Shown one piece after another: positions 8,664 through 17,940 of a DNA stretch of 64,000 bases. The notes below the pieces were generated by a model. The model saw nothing but the letters and a program-made list of their open reading frames with translations. It was not told where the DNA came from and made no database searches. This DNA comes from Lederbergia panacisoli. Its GTDB lineage: Bacteria > Bacillota > Bacilli > Bacillales > Bacillaceae_C. Position 1 is the first letter of the stretch. Each line of letters starts with the position of its first letter. The position numbers and the translations under genes are program-made. The stretch covers positions 1 through 64,000 of the forward strand of contig NZ_JANJGU010000004.1 of NCBI RefSeq assembly GCF_024626525.1. The letters run 5' to 3'.

Positions 8664-10076
8664 ATGATTGAAGATCAAATAAAGACTAAGCTGTCCTCCA
8701 TTGTCGGCAAAGAAAATGTCATCGATTCTCAGGCTGGCCGCCTTGTATATTCATACGATGCTACGCCAAATTACCAATCGATGCCGGATCTGGTTATTGC
8801 ACCGCGAAATACAAAAGAAATCGCTGAAATTGTAAACGTTTGCCGAGATGAGAAAATACCTATTATCCCCCGTGGATCAGGTACCAATTTATGTGCAGGA
8901 ACGGTGCCTACAGAGGGAGGGATTGTTCTTTTATTCAAAAATATGAATCAAATCCTCGAAGTTGATGAGGAAAACCTAACAGTAACTGTTCAACCAGGGG
9001 TAATAACGCAAGATATGATACGGGAAGTAGAAAAGAAAGGATTGTTTTATCCACCTGATCCAAGTTCAATGAAAATATCAACGATTGGTGGAAACATAAA
9101 CGAAAACTCGGGTGGCTTACGTGGATTGAAGTACGGCGTAACGGCCGATTATGTAATGGCACTTGAGGCAGTATTGCCAAATGGAGATATCATCCGAACA
9201 GGAGGGAAGCTTGCCAAAGATGTGGCGGGCTATAATTTGACACAGCTTCTTGTAGGCTCAGAAGGAACTCTTGCGATCATTACGGAAGCTACGTTGAAAC
9301 TTATTCCGATTCCAGAAACAAAGCAGACGATGCTTGCACTTTATCAAAGCATGGATGCAGCAGCACGAACTGTTTCTGAAATTATTTCAGCTAAAATCAT
9401 TCCAGCTACTCTCGAATTCTTAGATCAACCAACATTAAAGGCCGTTGAAGATTTTGCGAAAATTGGTCTTCCAACAGATGTAGAGGCAGTTTTGTTAATT
9501 GAACAAGATGGACCTCATGAAATTGTTGCACATGATATGAAGAAAATGGCGGATATATGCACGAAGGAAGGAGCAGTTTCCGTAAAAATTGCTGAAACCG
9601 AAGTGGAAGCATTGGCATTAACAGAAGCTCGTAGGTCAGCACTTTCTGCATTAGCCAGACTAAAACCAACGACGATTCTTGAAGATGCGACTGTTCCACG
9701 CTCAGAAATTGCTAATATGGTAAAAGCTATTAACGAGATTGCGAAGAAACACAATGTTACGATATGTACATTTGGTCATGCAGGAGATGGTAACTTGCAT
9801 CCCACATGTCCAACAGATGTAAGGGATAAAGAGGAAATGAAACGCGTAGACGCAGCTTTTGCTGATATTTTTGCGAAAGCGATTGAATTAGGCGGCACGA
9901 TTACAGGGGAGCATGGAGTCGGTATGATGAAAGCCCCCTTTCTAGAATGGAAGCTTGGAACTGAAGGCATTTTGATCATGAGAGCAATCAAGCAATCGTT
10001 TGATCCTCATAATATTATGAACCCAGGGAAGATCTTTGCGAAAGAAACTCGGAAACGGCTGGTGGTTAGCCGATGA
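8664..10076 (+). CDS. glcD: Glycolate oxidase FAD-binding subunit
   Basis: A 470-residue FAD-linked oxidase. The PCMH-type FAD domain is marked by PRGSGTNLCAGTVP (about residues 70-85) and GLRGLKYGVTADYV. The C-terminal FAD-oxidase domain ends with FGHAGDGNLHPTCP and GGTITGEHGVG. With the iron-sulfur subunit that follows it would oxidise glycolate (or lactate) to the 2-oxo acid. The stop overlaps the next start (ATGA), showing coupling. There is no glcE, as in the two-subunit YsfC-YsfD arrangement of Bacillus. Confidence 0.9.
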   Translation: MIEDQIKTKLSSIVGKENVIDSQAGRLVYSYDATPNYQSMPDLVIAPRNTKEIAEIVNVCRDEKIPIIPRGSGTNLCAGTVPTEGGIVLLFKNMNQILEVDEENLTVTVQPGVITQDMIREVEKKGLFYPPDPSSMKISTIGGNINENSGGLRGLKYGVTADYVMALEAVLPNGDIIRTGGKLAKDVAGYNLTQLLVGSEGTLAIITEATLKLIPIPETKQTMLALYQSMDAAARTVSEIISAKIIPATLEFLDQPTLKAVEDFAKIGLPTDVEAVLLIEQDGPHEIVAHDMKKMADICTKEGAVSVKIAETEVEALALTEARRSALSALARLKPTTILEDATVPRSEIANMVKAINEIAKKHNVTICTFGHAGDGNLHPTCPTDVRDKEEMKRVDAAFADIFAKAIELGGTITGEHGVGMMKAPFLEWKLGTEGILIMRAIKQSFDPHNIMNPGKIFAKETRKRLVVSR

Positions 10077-11401
10077 TTGATATGACGAAAAGAGAAAGGG
10101 CGATTCAGGAAGCCTTTAAAGAAAGAATGGATGAAACGGAACTGCTAAATTGTATGCGCTGCGGTTTTTGCTTGCCTGCTTGTCCAACATATATTGAAAC
10201 TGGATTTGACGAAACGCAATCGCCCCGTGGGCGAATTGCTTTAATGAAAGCTGTACATGATGGTTTGATATCTCCGGATGATGATGTGGAAAAGTCATTG
10301 AATCTTTGTCTCGGATGCCGCGCATGTGAGCCCGTTTGTCCAGCAGGTGTTCAATATGGACATTTGCTTGAGGAAGCAAGGGATATATTTAATGAATATA
10401 ATCGTTATTCTCTTCCAGTAAAAACAGTACGAAAAACGGTGTTTGAAGGAATTTTTCCGCATCAGAATAGGATGGCTAATGCTGTGGGGTTGCTCGGCTT
10501 TTATCAAAGGAGCGGCTTACAAAAAGCTGCTCGAAAAATAGGTTTTATGAAGCTTTTTCCTGAAAACCTAAGACAAATGGAAAAGGCTTTGCCTGAAGTG
10601 CCTTTGCGAAAGGCGCTGAAAAATAGACCTGCGAACCTTGCAGCGAATACGAATCAAGTAAAAGCAAAAGTTGCTTTCTTTCGCGGGTGTTTAATGGATA
10701 CGATGTTTATGGAGACGAATGATGCAACGTTAAAGCTTCTCCAAAAAGCAGGATGTGAAATTGTTATTCCGGAGGGGCAGAATTGCTGTGGAGCATTGCA
10801 TGGCCATAGTGGAGAAAAGGATAAAGCGAAAGAACTGGCTAAACGGAATATTGAAGCATTTGAAAATACTGAGGCAGACTACATCATTGTTAATGCTGGC
10901 GGGTGTGGTGCGTTTCTAATTGACTATGATCATTTATTGAAAGATGATCCCGCATATTCCGAGCGTGCCAAAGTATTTACAGCAAAAATGAAAGACATTT
11001 CACAAATATTATATGAACTGGATTTCCATAACGAGGTTCCACTTTCCTTAAAAAATCAAATTATTACGTACCAGGATTCCTGCCATCTTCGCAATGTAAT
11101 GAAAACTTTTATCGCACCTCGAGCACTGATTACGGCAATCAACGGTGCTGATTTTAGAGAAATGGAAAAAGCTGATAGCTGCTGCGGGTCGGCGGGAATT
11201 TATAATATCGTAGAGTCAGAAATGTCGATGCAAATTTTGGATCATAAAATGGAAAAAGTCGCCGACACAAAAGCCCACACAATTGTGACAGCCAATCCCG
11301 GATGCCTGCTGCAAATGAAGCTTGGGATTGAAAGGGAAGGATTGTCAGATCGCGTACGTGCGGTGCATATTGTTGATTTGTTGTTGGAGGCGTGTAACTA
11401 A
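10073..11401 (+). CDS. glcF: Glycolate oxidase iron-sulfur subunit
   Basis: A 442-residue protein with two N-terminal [4Fe-4S] ferredoxin motifs, CMRCGFCLPACP (about residue 25) and CLGCRACEPVCP (about residue 80). Two CCG domains follow: FFRGCLMDT...NCCGALHGHSG...GGCGAF and QDSCHLRNV...DSCCGSAGIY. These bind further Fe-S clusters and pass electrons from GlcD to the respiratory chain. Its start overlaps glcD by 4 bp, and a bidirectional terminator follows. Confidence 0.92.
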   Translation: MIDMTKRERAIQEAFKERMDETELLNCMRCGFCLPACPTYIETGFDETQSPRGRIALMKAVHDGLISPDDDVEKSLNLCLGCRACEPVCPAGVQYGHLLEEARDIFNEYNRYSLPVKTVRKTVFEGIFPHQNRMANAVGLLGFYQRSGLQKAARKIGFMKLFPENLRQMEKALPEVPLRKALKNRPANLAANTNQVKAKVAFFRGCLMDTMFMETNDATLKLLQKAGCEIVIPEGQNCCGALHGHSGEKDKAKELAKRNIEAFENTEADYIIVNAGGCGAFLIDYDHLLKDDPAYSERAKVFTAKMKDISQILYELDFHNEVPLSLKNQIITYQDSCHLRNVMKTFIAPRALITAINGADFREMEKADSCCGSAGIYNIVESEMSMQILDHKMEKVADTKAHTIVTANPGCLLQMKLGIEREGLSDRVRAVHIVDLLLEACN

Positions 11402-11410
11402 GAAATTAAA

Positions 11411-11453
11411 GAATGACGAACATTAATCGATTCGTCATTCTTTTGCTTTTTTT
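11411..11453. terminator. Bidirectional terminator between glcF and the convergent membrane-protein gene
   Basis: GAATGACGAA (11411-11420) pairs perfectly with TTCGTCATTC (11431-11440), followed by TTTTGCTTTTTTT on the plus strand. The convergent gene ends inside the right arm. Confidence 0.85.
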
Positions 11454-11974
11454 GGCGAAATAAAATAGCTCATTGATATAGCGAAATCTATTCCAAGCAC
11501 AAGTGTCCAAACTTTTAGAAATCCTGCCAACACTTCTGTTCTGGAAGCATCGTCGATAAAAAATATAAGCCCAACTAAAAAGCCTGCACCTATTATGAAC
11601 GCAATCACATGTTGCACCCAGCTTTTAAAGTAATGTTTCGCGTAATCCATTCCATATTGTCGTTTGGGCTTTGGACCTTGCTTCGTAATGTAATATTGAA
11701 AGCGAATATCAGCCCATTGAATCATACTCTTACCAAAGGCAATCGAGACACCAATATAAATTGCAGCAAGTGCATGCGCAACTGTAGCAGTAGCGCCGCG
11801 ATAAAGATCCACGCTCGTCGCAATTAATAAAATTAAATCAATAACCGGGGTTAAGGCTAAGAGGATTAACCCAAGTTTCTTAAGTTTCAAAATATATCTT
11901 GTGACAAGTCCCAAAATAATCAATACCCAAAAACCAATTTCACTCGCAACAATTAACCAAGCTACTGAATTCAA
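11435..11974 (-). CDS. Conserved integral membrane protein of unknown function
   Basis: A 179-residue protein with about five membrane helices and a polar stretch in the middle (KQGPKPKRQYGMDYAKHYFK). It resembles uncharacterised YmcC-like membrane proteins of Bacillus, but I do not recognise a function. Start is the TTG at 11972-11974, preceded by GAGGTG at good spacing. It stands alone and ends within the shared terminator. Confidence 0.72.
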   Translation of the reverse strand: MNSVAWLIVASEIGFWVLIILGLVTRYILKLKKLGLILLALTPVIDLILLIATSVDLYRGATATVAHALAAIYIGVSIAFGKSMIQWADIRFQYYITKQGPKPKRQYGMDYAKHYFKSWVQHVIAFIIGAGFLVGLIFFIDDASRTEVLAGFLKVWTLVLGIDFAISMSYFISPKKAKE

Positions 11975-12190
11975 AAAAACACCTCATTTTTCAAGTTGCT
12001 TATTAAACTAGATTAGTAATATAACAATGGGTAACTAGTACATAGTTTGATATACTTTATTACATATAATGCTAAACACGGAACCATATTCCTCATTATA
12101 ATGATGAAAGTTGTAATATGGAAAGACATCGAGAATAAATAATTCGCTAAAAATATTAACTTTATTGATGAATGAAAGTAGGTGGAAATA

Positions 12191-12850
12191 ATGGACAAAC
12201 ATTTATTTCTTTTCGGTGGCGGACCTCCGTTCACCTTAAACATGGCAAAGATATTTGTAAGGAAAACTTCTCACTCGAAAGAACCGATCTCCATTTTATT
12301 CGTTGAAAGGGACGGCTGGGAGGAATATATGCCGGTTTATACGCAAACATTGGAGAACTTAGGCATAAACGATTTTCATTACTTGCCTCTTCCTAACACA
12401 CCAATTGAGCAAGTGATCGAGTGTCTCACCAAAAGCTCGGGTATCATTATTGGGGGAGGGCATACGAATTTATATGCAGAATATATCGTTGAAACTGAAA
12501 TCTCAAAAATTATAAAAGAACGATATGAATCAGGTATCCCTGTTGCCGGATTTTCAGCAGGAGCGTTAATAAGCCTAGAAAAATGCATTATTTCCCCTAA
12601 AGATAATGAACAAAATGAATTTCAACATCGAAGAGGTTTGGTGCTACTATCAAATGTATTGATAGCTGTACATTTTTCTGAATGGAATGATGAAGATCAT
12701 TTAAGAAATGCAGCCAATCATTTTAGCGGACGGGTGAATTATGGAATTGATGAACATACGGGTATGTATTTTTTAAACGGACAACTTGAATCAACTGAAG
12801 GTAAGGGTGTTTATCGTTTAGAAAATGGAATGATAAATAAGATAAATTAA
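12191..12850 (+). CDS. Peptidase S51 family protein (PepE/cyanophycinase-like)
   Basis: A 219-residue protein with the S51 signature: IIIGGGHTNLY, then the nucleophile elbow GFSAGAL with Ser at residue 122. Family members are Ser-His-Glu-type peptidases such as Asp-dipeptidase or cyanophycinase. The substrate here is unknown. The ATG at 12191 has AGGTGG 5 bp upstream; an earlier in-frame GTG at 12182 overlaps that site. Single-gene unit with a terminator 14 bp after the stop. Confidence 0.82.
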   Translation: MDKHLFLFGGGPPFTLNMAKIFVRKTSHSKEPISILFVERDGWEEYMPVYTQTLENLGINDFHYLPLPNTPIEQVIECLTKSSGIIIGGGHTNLYAEYIVETEISKIIKERYESGIPVAGFSAGALISLEKCIISPKDNEQNEFQHRRGLVLLSNVLIAVHFSEWNDEDHLRNAANHFSGRVNYGIDEHTGMYFLNGQLESTEGKGVYRLENGMINKIN

Positions 12851-12863
12851 CAAGATTTAATAC

Positions 12864-12900
12864 CCAGTTGGAAGGTGCATACGCCAACTGGTTATTTTAT
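12864..12900 (+). terminator. Rho-independent terminator
   Basis: CCAGTTGG and CCAACTGG form an 8-bp stem with a 12-nt loop, followed by TTATTTTATTT. Confidence 0.75.
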
Positions 12901-13002
12901 TTGGCTCTTTTCCCAAACATTGTTGCCATTATATGTAAATCTAAATAACGAGAAATATGTGAACGCAGCGCAGCACATAGTAACCCAAAATAAATAAATA
13001 TC

Positions 13003-13620
13003 TTATTTTAGAAAATAATTTGAAATATTGAATATCCCATGTAGTAAAATGCTTGGATAAACCGATTCTGTTTTTTGACGAATCCAAGAAAAGATTAATC
13101 CTAGTAAAAATGTAAACACGCCATATGAAACTGCATTTGTCATTGTACTACCATTTGCCAAAGATCCTAAAAAATGAATAGTACCGAAACCTACGGATGA
13201 ATACCAAAAGCCAAACTGTTTTTGGACAAACCCTCTCCAAAATAGTTCTTCTGAAATGGATACAAAAAACAATTGAAATAAAATCGTACTTAAAGAAGGT
13301 ACGTAAAATTGCAAAATTCCTTTTGAAAAATAATCAGCCAACTTGGTGAGAAAAAGAACACTAAATGAAATTAAACTATACCAAATCAAATTTTCTTTCC
13401 ATCTGCCCAATTTTAATCCCAATTCTCTTACTTTACTTTTTGTTAAACTACCAAGCAAAATAAATAACAGAAGATTAAAAGAAACGCCAAGGTAATTCCA
13501 TTCCCATACATCTCTTTGCCATTCCGCCAAGCTAAAACCATTTATGGAAATGAACGTTGGAACCGAAAGACACAAAAATAATGCGATAATTAAAAGGAAA
13601 AAATATGTTACTTTCTTCAA
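13003..13620 (-). CDS. CPBP family intramembrane metalloprotease
   Basis: A 205-residue membrane protein with the three CAAX-protease/Abi motifs: EELFWRGFVQ (EExxxR), FGTIHFLG (FxxxH) and HGIFN (HxxxN). These glutamates and histidines form the membrane-embedded metal site. About six hydrophobic helices, the first resembling a signal anchor. Start is TTG at 13618-13620 with AGGAG 8-9 bp upstream. Physiological substrate unknown; relatives act in bacteriocin immunity or signalling proteolysis. Confidence 0.87.
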   Translation of the reverse strand: MKKVTYFFLLIIALFLCLSVPTFISINGFSLAEWQRDVWEWNYLGVSFNLLLFILLGSLTKSKVRELGLKLGRWKENLIWYSLISFSVLFLTKLADYFSKGILQFYVPSLSTILFQLFFVSISEELFWRGFVQKQFGFWYSSVGFGTIHFLGSLANGSTMTNAVSYGVFTFLLGLIFSWIRQKTESVYPSILLHGIFNISNYFLK

Positions 13621-13674
13621 GCTAACATCTCCTGTTATAAAAAGTAATTTGTCATCAATCTATTAATTGAAAAT

Positions 13675-13760
13675 GGGAAAAGAGCTACGCAGGTAAATAA
13701 GAACCGCTAAACTACCTCATTAGCGTCCAAGCCTGCTCTTGGGCTTTTGCAAAAACAAAC
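13675..13760 (-). other. Structured intergenic segment, possible terminator of the APH gene
   Basis: Read on the minus strand, AAGAGCAGG pairs with CCTGCGTAGCTCTT across a nested hairpin (CGCTAA/TTAGCG), followed by TTTTCCC. A small AAGCC/GGGCTT hairpin lies beside it. The fold looks like a branched terminator but is less regular than the others in this window. Confidence 0.35.
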
Positions 13761-13781
13761 TTTAAGAAAATAGCCTTTTAT

Positions 13782-14699
13782 TTAAATAGAAGAAAGTTTA
13801 TCTTTTATCATTTCATATGCCGCTTTATCTTCCTTTTTTGCAAAAAATCTCAGACCATCTATCCCCTTAAAAAGCATGCCGCACTTTAATCGTTCTCTAA
13901 AAAAAGGTATATCTTCACCTACATTATTCCAGGCATGGCGAAAAACTTTAGGAATTTCTAACTGTGGAGCCCAGAAGTGTAGGTTAGCAAGATCGAACAT
14001 AAAGTCCCCATACATAGCCATCTCCCAATCAACAATGCCGGTAATATTCTTGCCGTCCGATATAATATTTCCTGTATGGAAATCTCCATGAACTAGATAC
14101 TTTTCCTTAGGTGCATACCATGACAAATCCATCATCATTTCGTAATAATAGTTAAAAACCTCTTTTTCTAAAAAACTATGATCAAAGAGTGTATACCAAT
14201 CCTTCCAAAACCCATCCTGTTCTTTTTGAAAAAACGATTCAATATATTGTTGCCACGTATTAAATGCTCCTTTGCCATCATGGTTGATAGCACCATACCT
14301 CTCAGAAGAATCTACTGGGATTTCAGTAATTTTTTTATATTCAATAGCTAGTGAAGGTAAAATTCTCTTAATTTCATTTTCCGGATAGGCAACCAACGAC
14401 TGACCATTAGCTTTTTCAGATATTGAAAAAAATATATCATTTAACTTACCATTTCTTTCAATTCGTGGAATGGGGATCCCTAACTTTGATAGTTTTTGAT
14501 ACAAATACTCGTCTTTTCTAAACCGTTCGCCATTGTTATTAAAATGAATAACATAAGCTTTGCCTTTATATTGATAACTAAAGACTTTGCTCAATTCTCC
14601 GAAGTTAATGAACTCAATATTAGAAACAGAATCTTCCATTATATTTTCTATTATTTTCTGTGCAGTATGTAAATCCATATCTAATTTAAAAGACTTCAT
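13782..14699 (-). CDS. Aminoglycoside phosphotransferase (APH) family kinase
   Basis: A 305-residue kinase-fold protein. The catalytic loop is LVHGDFHTGN and the metal-binding segment GIVDWEMAMYGDFMFDLAN, both canonical for the APH/choline-kinase family. Family members phosphorylate aminoglycosides, macrolides, hygromycin or small metabolites; nothing here proves drug resistance. The ATG at 14697-14699 has GAGGTGG 8 bp upstream; an earlier in-frame GTG (14711) lies inside that site. A second APH-fold gene is at 17941. Confidence 0.85.
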   Translation of the reverse strand: MKSFKLDMDLHTAQKIIENIMEDSVSNIEFINFGELSKVFSYQYKGKAYVIHFNNNGERFRKDEYLYQKLSKLGIPIPRIERNGKLNDIFFSISEKANGQSLVAYPENEIKRILPSLAIEYKKITEIPVDSSERYGAINHDGKGAFNTWQQYIESFFQKEQDGFWKDWYTLFDHSFLEKEVFNYYYEMMMDLSWYAPKEKYLVHGDFHTGNIISDGKNITGIVDWEMAMYGDFMFDLANLHFWAPQLEIPKVFRHAWNNVGEDIPFFRERLKCGMLFKGIDGLRFFAKKEDKAAYEMIKDKLSSI

Positions 14700-14777
14700 T
14701 ATTCTATCCACCTCTTTTCTCCCTGATTATACCAATTATGAATGGTTAATTGCGATTTTTTTAAAAATTACTTCATC

Positions 14778-14795
14778 ACACATAGTAGTATGTGT
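14778..14795. promoter_or_regulatory. Palindromic operator candidate of the PadR gene
   Basis: ACACATA-GTAG-TATGTGT is a perfect 7-bp inverted repeat, matching the ATGT/ACAT-type sites bound by PadR proteins. It ends where a candidate -10 (TACAAT, 14796-14801) begins, so binding would block transcription of the PadR operon. Confidence 0.6.
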
Positions 14796-14824
14796 TACAA
14801 TGCAAATTGAGAGGAGGGTTTTTT

Positions 14825-15181
14825 ATGAATAAAGCTACTCCCATCAGCAGTGATTTAATTCGTGGTCATATTGATACGATTATTTTGCGTGTTTTATCTG
14901 AAGGGGATAATTACGGATATGAAATTATTAAAACCATTTTTGACCAAAGCAATGGAACATTTGAATTGAAAGAGCCATCCCTCTATACAAGCTTAAAAAG
15001 GTTGGAAAAACAAAAATTGATTTCGGCTTATTGGGGAGACGAAAGTCAAGGTGGAAGGAGAAAGTATTATAAAATCACACATGCTGGAAAAAGGGCTTAT
15101 GAAGAGGCAGTGGATTTATGGCTTGATGCAAAGGTATTAATTGATCTGCTCATTGTAAAAAGAGGTGAAAATGATGCATGA
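14825..15181 (+). CDS. PadR family transcriptional regulator
   Basis: A 118-residue winged-helix regulator. IDTIILRVLSEGDNYGYEI is the PadR start helix, LKEPSLYTSLKRLEKQKLI the recognition helix, and GGRRKYYKITHAGKR the wing. Start is the ATG with GGAGGG 6-7 bp upstream. Its stop overlaps the next gene. Likely autorepressor of this three-gene operon through the palindrome at 14778-14795. Confidence 0.9.
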   Translation: MNKATPISSDLIRGHIDTIILRVLSEGDNYGYEIIKTIFDQSNGTFELKEPSLYTSLKRLEKQKLISAYWGDESQGGRRKYYKITHAGKRAYEEAVDLWLDAKVLIDLLIVKRGENDA

Positions 15182-15845
15182 ATTAAGGGTGTACGTGGAC
15201 CATTTATTTAGAAAATATAATCATCATCCAGATAGCGATGATTTGAAGGAAGAAATCTTAGGGAATTTGGAAGCAAAAGTTTCGCATCTTGTAGCAGAAG
15301 GATTAGATGAAAAAAGCGCCATAGAAAGAGCAAAAAGCAGCATCACCAATATAGATGATTTAATTGACAGTAATGTCACGGTCAGAATCAATCAATTCAG
15401 GTTTAAAGCTTATCAAATTGCTTTTTTATTTTTAATTGTAGCCTGGATAATCACGATTCCATTTACGATAGTTGGAATCGGAATTATAGTTAATTTCATG
15501 TTATTTTTAGTTGTCCTTGCACTTTTTGTCGTCTATTTGTTTCTAGGAAAAACATTAAATCAAGAAAAAATTGGACATCTGAACATTGTGTCCTTCATGA
15601 AGACAAAGAAAGTAGTATGGGTACTATGGGTTCTGTTTATCATCATTACTTGGGGTAGCTTAACAGCGATATTGTTTGGGAGCAATCTTTGGTTTGCGAG
15701 GCCAATTCATATAGACGGCCCCTACCAATTCGGTATATTAGTCGCAAGATATGCATTGCCATTTATTTCAATCATCATTCCACTCATATTTACAGCTTGT
15801 GGGAAAATAATTGCACATTTTGAAGTGGGGGGGCAACATGAGTAA
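15174..15845 (+). CDS. Membrane protein with N-terminal HAAS/permease-prefix-like domain
   Basis: A 223-residue protein. The first 80 residues are a cytoplasmic helical domain (DDLKEEILGNLEAKVSHLVAEGLDEK) of the kind found fused to or beside PadR-controlled membrane proteins. About five membrane helices follow. Of several start codons at 15165-15174 I use the ATG best spaced from GAGGTG. Overlaps the PadR gene and the following gene, so the three form a translationally coupled operon. Likely sensor or modulator; ligand unknown. Confidence 0.72.
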   Translation: MHELRVYVDHLFRKYNHHPDSDDLKEEILGNLEAKVSHLVAEGLDEKSAIERAKSSITNIDDLIDSNVTVRINQFRFKAYQIAFLFLIVAWIITIPFTIVGIGIIVNFMLFLVVLALFVVYLFLGKTLNQEKIGHLNIVSFMKTKKVVWVLWVLFIIITWGSLTAILFGSNLWFARPIHIDGPYQFGILVARYALPFISIIIPLIFTACGKIIAHFEVGGQHE

Positions 15846-16395
15846 ACTAGGAAAATGGATTTTCGGGTTATTTGTCCTTGGTCTAATTCTATTTGCCGTC
15901 GTTCAATTCGTAGTAATTCCGAAGCAGAACGCAGCTGCGGAACAGTATTTAATTGATCAAAGGAAACCACTTACACATGATTTGGAATATATAAAGCCAT
16001 ATAAAAACCCCTATATGGGAAATGCGTCAAATATCACACAGCTTTTTAGACATCTACCATTACATGATACTTTGCAAGATTTTGAACTAAAATCCGATGA
16101 TCTAGCGGTAATCGTAAATTTCAATAAGGGGACGACTGACATCAATCAACAACTATTAAACCAATCCCTTATCTACAACTCTACCGCCGCTTTTGCTTTA
16201 ATTAAGAACCTTGAAAAAATTGAATATCATTTTCTAGATAAAACAATTGAAGTGGATAGAGAAAGTATTGAAAGCCATTATGATCGTTTTAACAAATTGA
16301 CCGAGAGTACAGATACATGGAATGAAAAGGTGCGAAATCCTTTAAAGAAAGACGAGTATGTAGAGGGTTTTATACAATCGATAAAAAATGAATAA
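15838..16395 (+). CDS. DUF4825 domain membrane-anchored protein
   Basis: A 185-residue protein with one N-terminal membrane helix (WIFGLFVLGLILFAVVQFVV) and an extracytoplasmic domain. The segment KNPYMGNASNITQLFRHLP is typical of DUF4825. Function is unknown; in other Bacillaceae this domain occurs in membrane signalling proteins. ATG at 15838 with GGGGGG 4 bp upstream; overlaps the preceding gene by 8 bp. Confidence 0.75.
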   Translation: MSKLGKWIFGLFVLGLILFAVVQFVVIPKQNAAAEQYLIDQRKPLTHDLEYIKPYKNPYMGNASNITQLFRHLPLHDTLQDFELKSDDLAVIVNFNKGTTDINQQLLNQSLIYNSTAAFALIKNLEKIEYHFLDKTIEVDRESIESHYDRFNKLTESTDTWNEKVRNPLKKDEYVEGFIQSIKNE

Positions 16396-16531
16396 GAGAA
16401 AGAAAGAAGCTATACATATGGTTTCTTCTATATTCAAAAATATAAAACTAAAAGTATTATGCCGTTCGAAGTCCAATCCCCATATTACTCCCAAGCGCAT
16501 CTGTGTTCAAAAGGATGTTGTTGAAAAAAAT

Positions 16532-16567
16532 AAAGGGGCAATCGAGATATGACCTCGATGCCCCTTT
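16532..16567 (-). terminator. Strong terminator of the convergent MFS gene
   Basis: AAAGGGGCA/TGCCCCTTT and TCGAG/CTCGA make one long stem with a single bulged base and a 7-nt loop. On the minus strand it is followed by ATTTTTTTC. Confidence 0.85.
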
Positions 16568-16578
16568 ATTTTGAGTTT

Positions 16579-17781
16579 TTAAACTGTGGCTTTTTCAACC
16601 ACTTCATTAGTTTCTTTTCTAAAGTAAAAGATAGCTCCCATCAGTACCACAAGAATGAACCCGAATAATACAAGAGCCCATAACGTAACAGATATCGGGA
16701 ATCTGTCTATTAATTCACCTGCTATTTTAGGAAGGAAGGCTCCGCCTAAACCGCCCATCGCAACGAGTAAGCTTGTCGTCCATTCCTCTAGACCTGCGGA
16801 ATTCTCATTAATGATCAACAAGCCAATAGAGAATATTCCGCCCATTAATAATCCGGTTAAAAAGATAGCCGCATAACTTATGATGGCCGAAGGCGATACG
16901 GCAAAAATGATTAAAGCGAAAAATTGGCCGATACAGCTAATAATGAAAAGTTTTGTATAACCAATTTTATCAATAACGAATGTCATACAAAGTCTACCAA
17001 TTGTCATAGCTAACCAGAAAACCGTTATGCTCAATGCGAGGGATGAAGCATCTAAATTGGTTGTTTTACCTAAAATCGTTGGTAAATAGTTTGGAAGGAC
17101 CATTTCGGTCCCAACATACATAAAGAAAAAGAAAGCTCCGATAACCAAAAGAGGAATTTGTTTCCGAGGATATTGATTTCTACTCTTTTTCTCTTTATTT
17201 TGTGTACGTACTTTTACCTGCTTTTTTAAAATAGTATCCATTTCTCCAAATGAAAGGAAGAACCAGCCAATCAAGGTCACGCTAGTAATGATGGCAACGA
17301 CTGTGAAAGAAGCATTCCAAATGCCGTTCATAATAAAAAATGCAGAAATGATTGGAATGACTAACGCACCAACCCCAAAAAACACTTCAGAAAGTACAAG
17401 GGTGGAGGCCTTTTTTTCTTTCAAATGGCCGACGATAAGTGCTGCCACGACGGTCTCTGCAATCCCTATTCCAGCCCCGCCAATAGGAGCAGTGAATAAT
17501 AGGATATTCCAATTAGATACGAAACCAAGTATAAATTGTGAAACTGCAAAACAGAGTAAAGCTAGGGAAAGGGTGTTTTTGCGACCTATTGTCTTTACAA
17601 ACGCCGGCGCAAATAATACTCCCGCTAGAAATCCTAAGAACTGATTCATTATGAGCTGACCGCCGTCCCCATAATGAATGCCGTATGAATCCACCATTGG
17701 TTCAAGAACGGTTCCAATGATAATATGGCCAAAACCATTCAAGCAGTAGATGAGGCAAGCAAAAAATACAAATCTCTTCAT
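16579..17781 (-). CDS. MFS transporter of the sugar:proton symporter type
   Basis: A 400-residue, 12-helix major facilitator protein. The arrangement GFGHIIIGTVLEPMVDSYG in helix 1 and NQFLGFLAGVLFAP in helix 2 is similar to the GlcP-like (FucP-related) symporters of Bacillus. A charged central loop (KKQVKVRTQNKEKKSRN) separates the two halves. Substrate cannot be determined. Single gene ending at a strong terminator. Confidence 0.8.
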   Translation of the reverse strand: MKRFVFFACLIYCLNGFGHIIIGTVLEPMVDSYGIHYGDGGQLIMNQFLGFLAGVLFAPAFVKTIGRKNTLSLALLCFAVSQFILGFVSNWNILLFTAPIGGAGIGIAETVVAALIVGHLKEKKASTLVLSEVFFGVGALVIPIISAFFIMNGIWNASFTVVAIITSVTLIGWFFLSFGEMDTILKKQVKVRTQNKEKKSRNQYPRKQIPLLVIGAFFFFMYVGTEMVLPNYLPTILGKTTNLDASSLALSITVFWLAMTIGRLCMTFVIDKIGYTKLFIISCIGQFFALIIFAVSPSAIISYAAIFLTGLLMGGIFSIGLLIINENSAGLEEWTTSLLVAMGGLGGAFLPKIAGELIDRFPISVTLWALVLFGFILVVLMGAIFYFRKETNEVVEKATV

Positions 17782-17940
17782 ATGATTCTCCTATACTTAT
17801 TGATGTCCAAGTTATCTTATCAATTAAGGTGAAAAAGGTCCATAAAAGAATTTTAAACAGCAAATGATAAAGGATTGTATGAACATGGTATTGAATTAAC
17901 ATATAGAACAAAATTAGAGATGTAAAAGGATGGTTATACG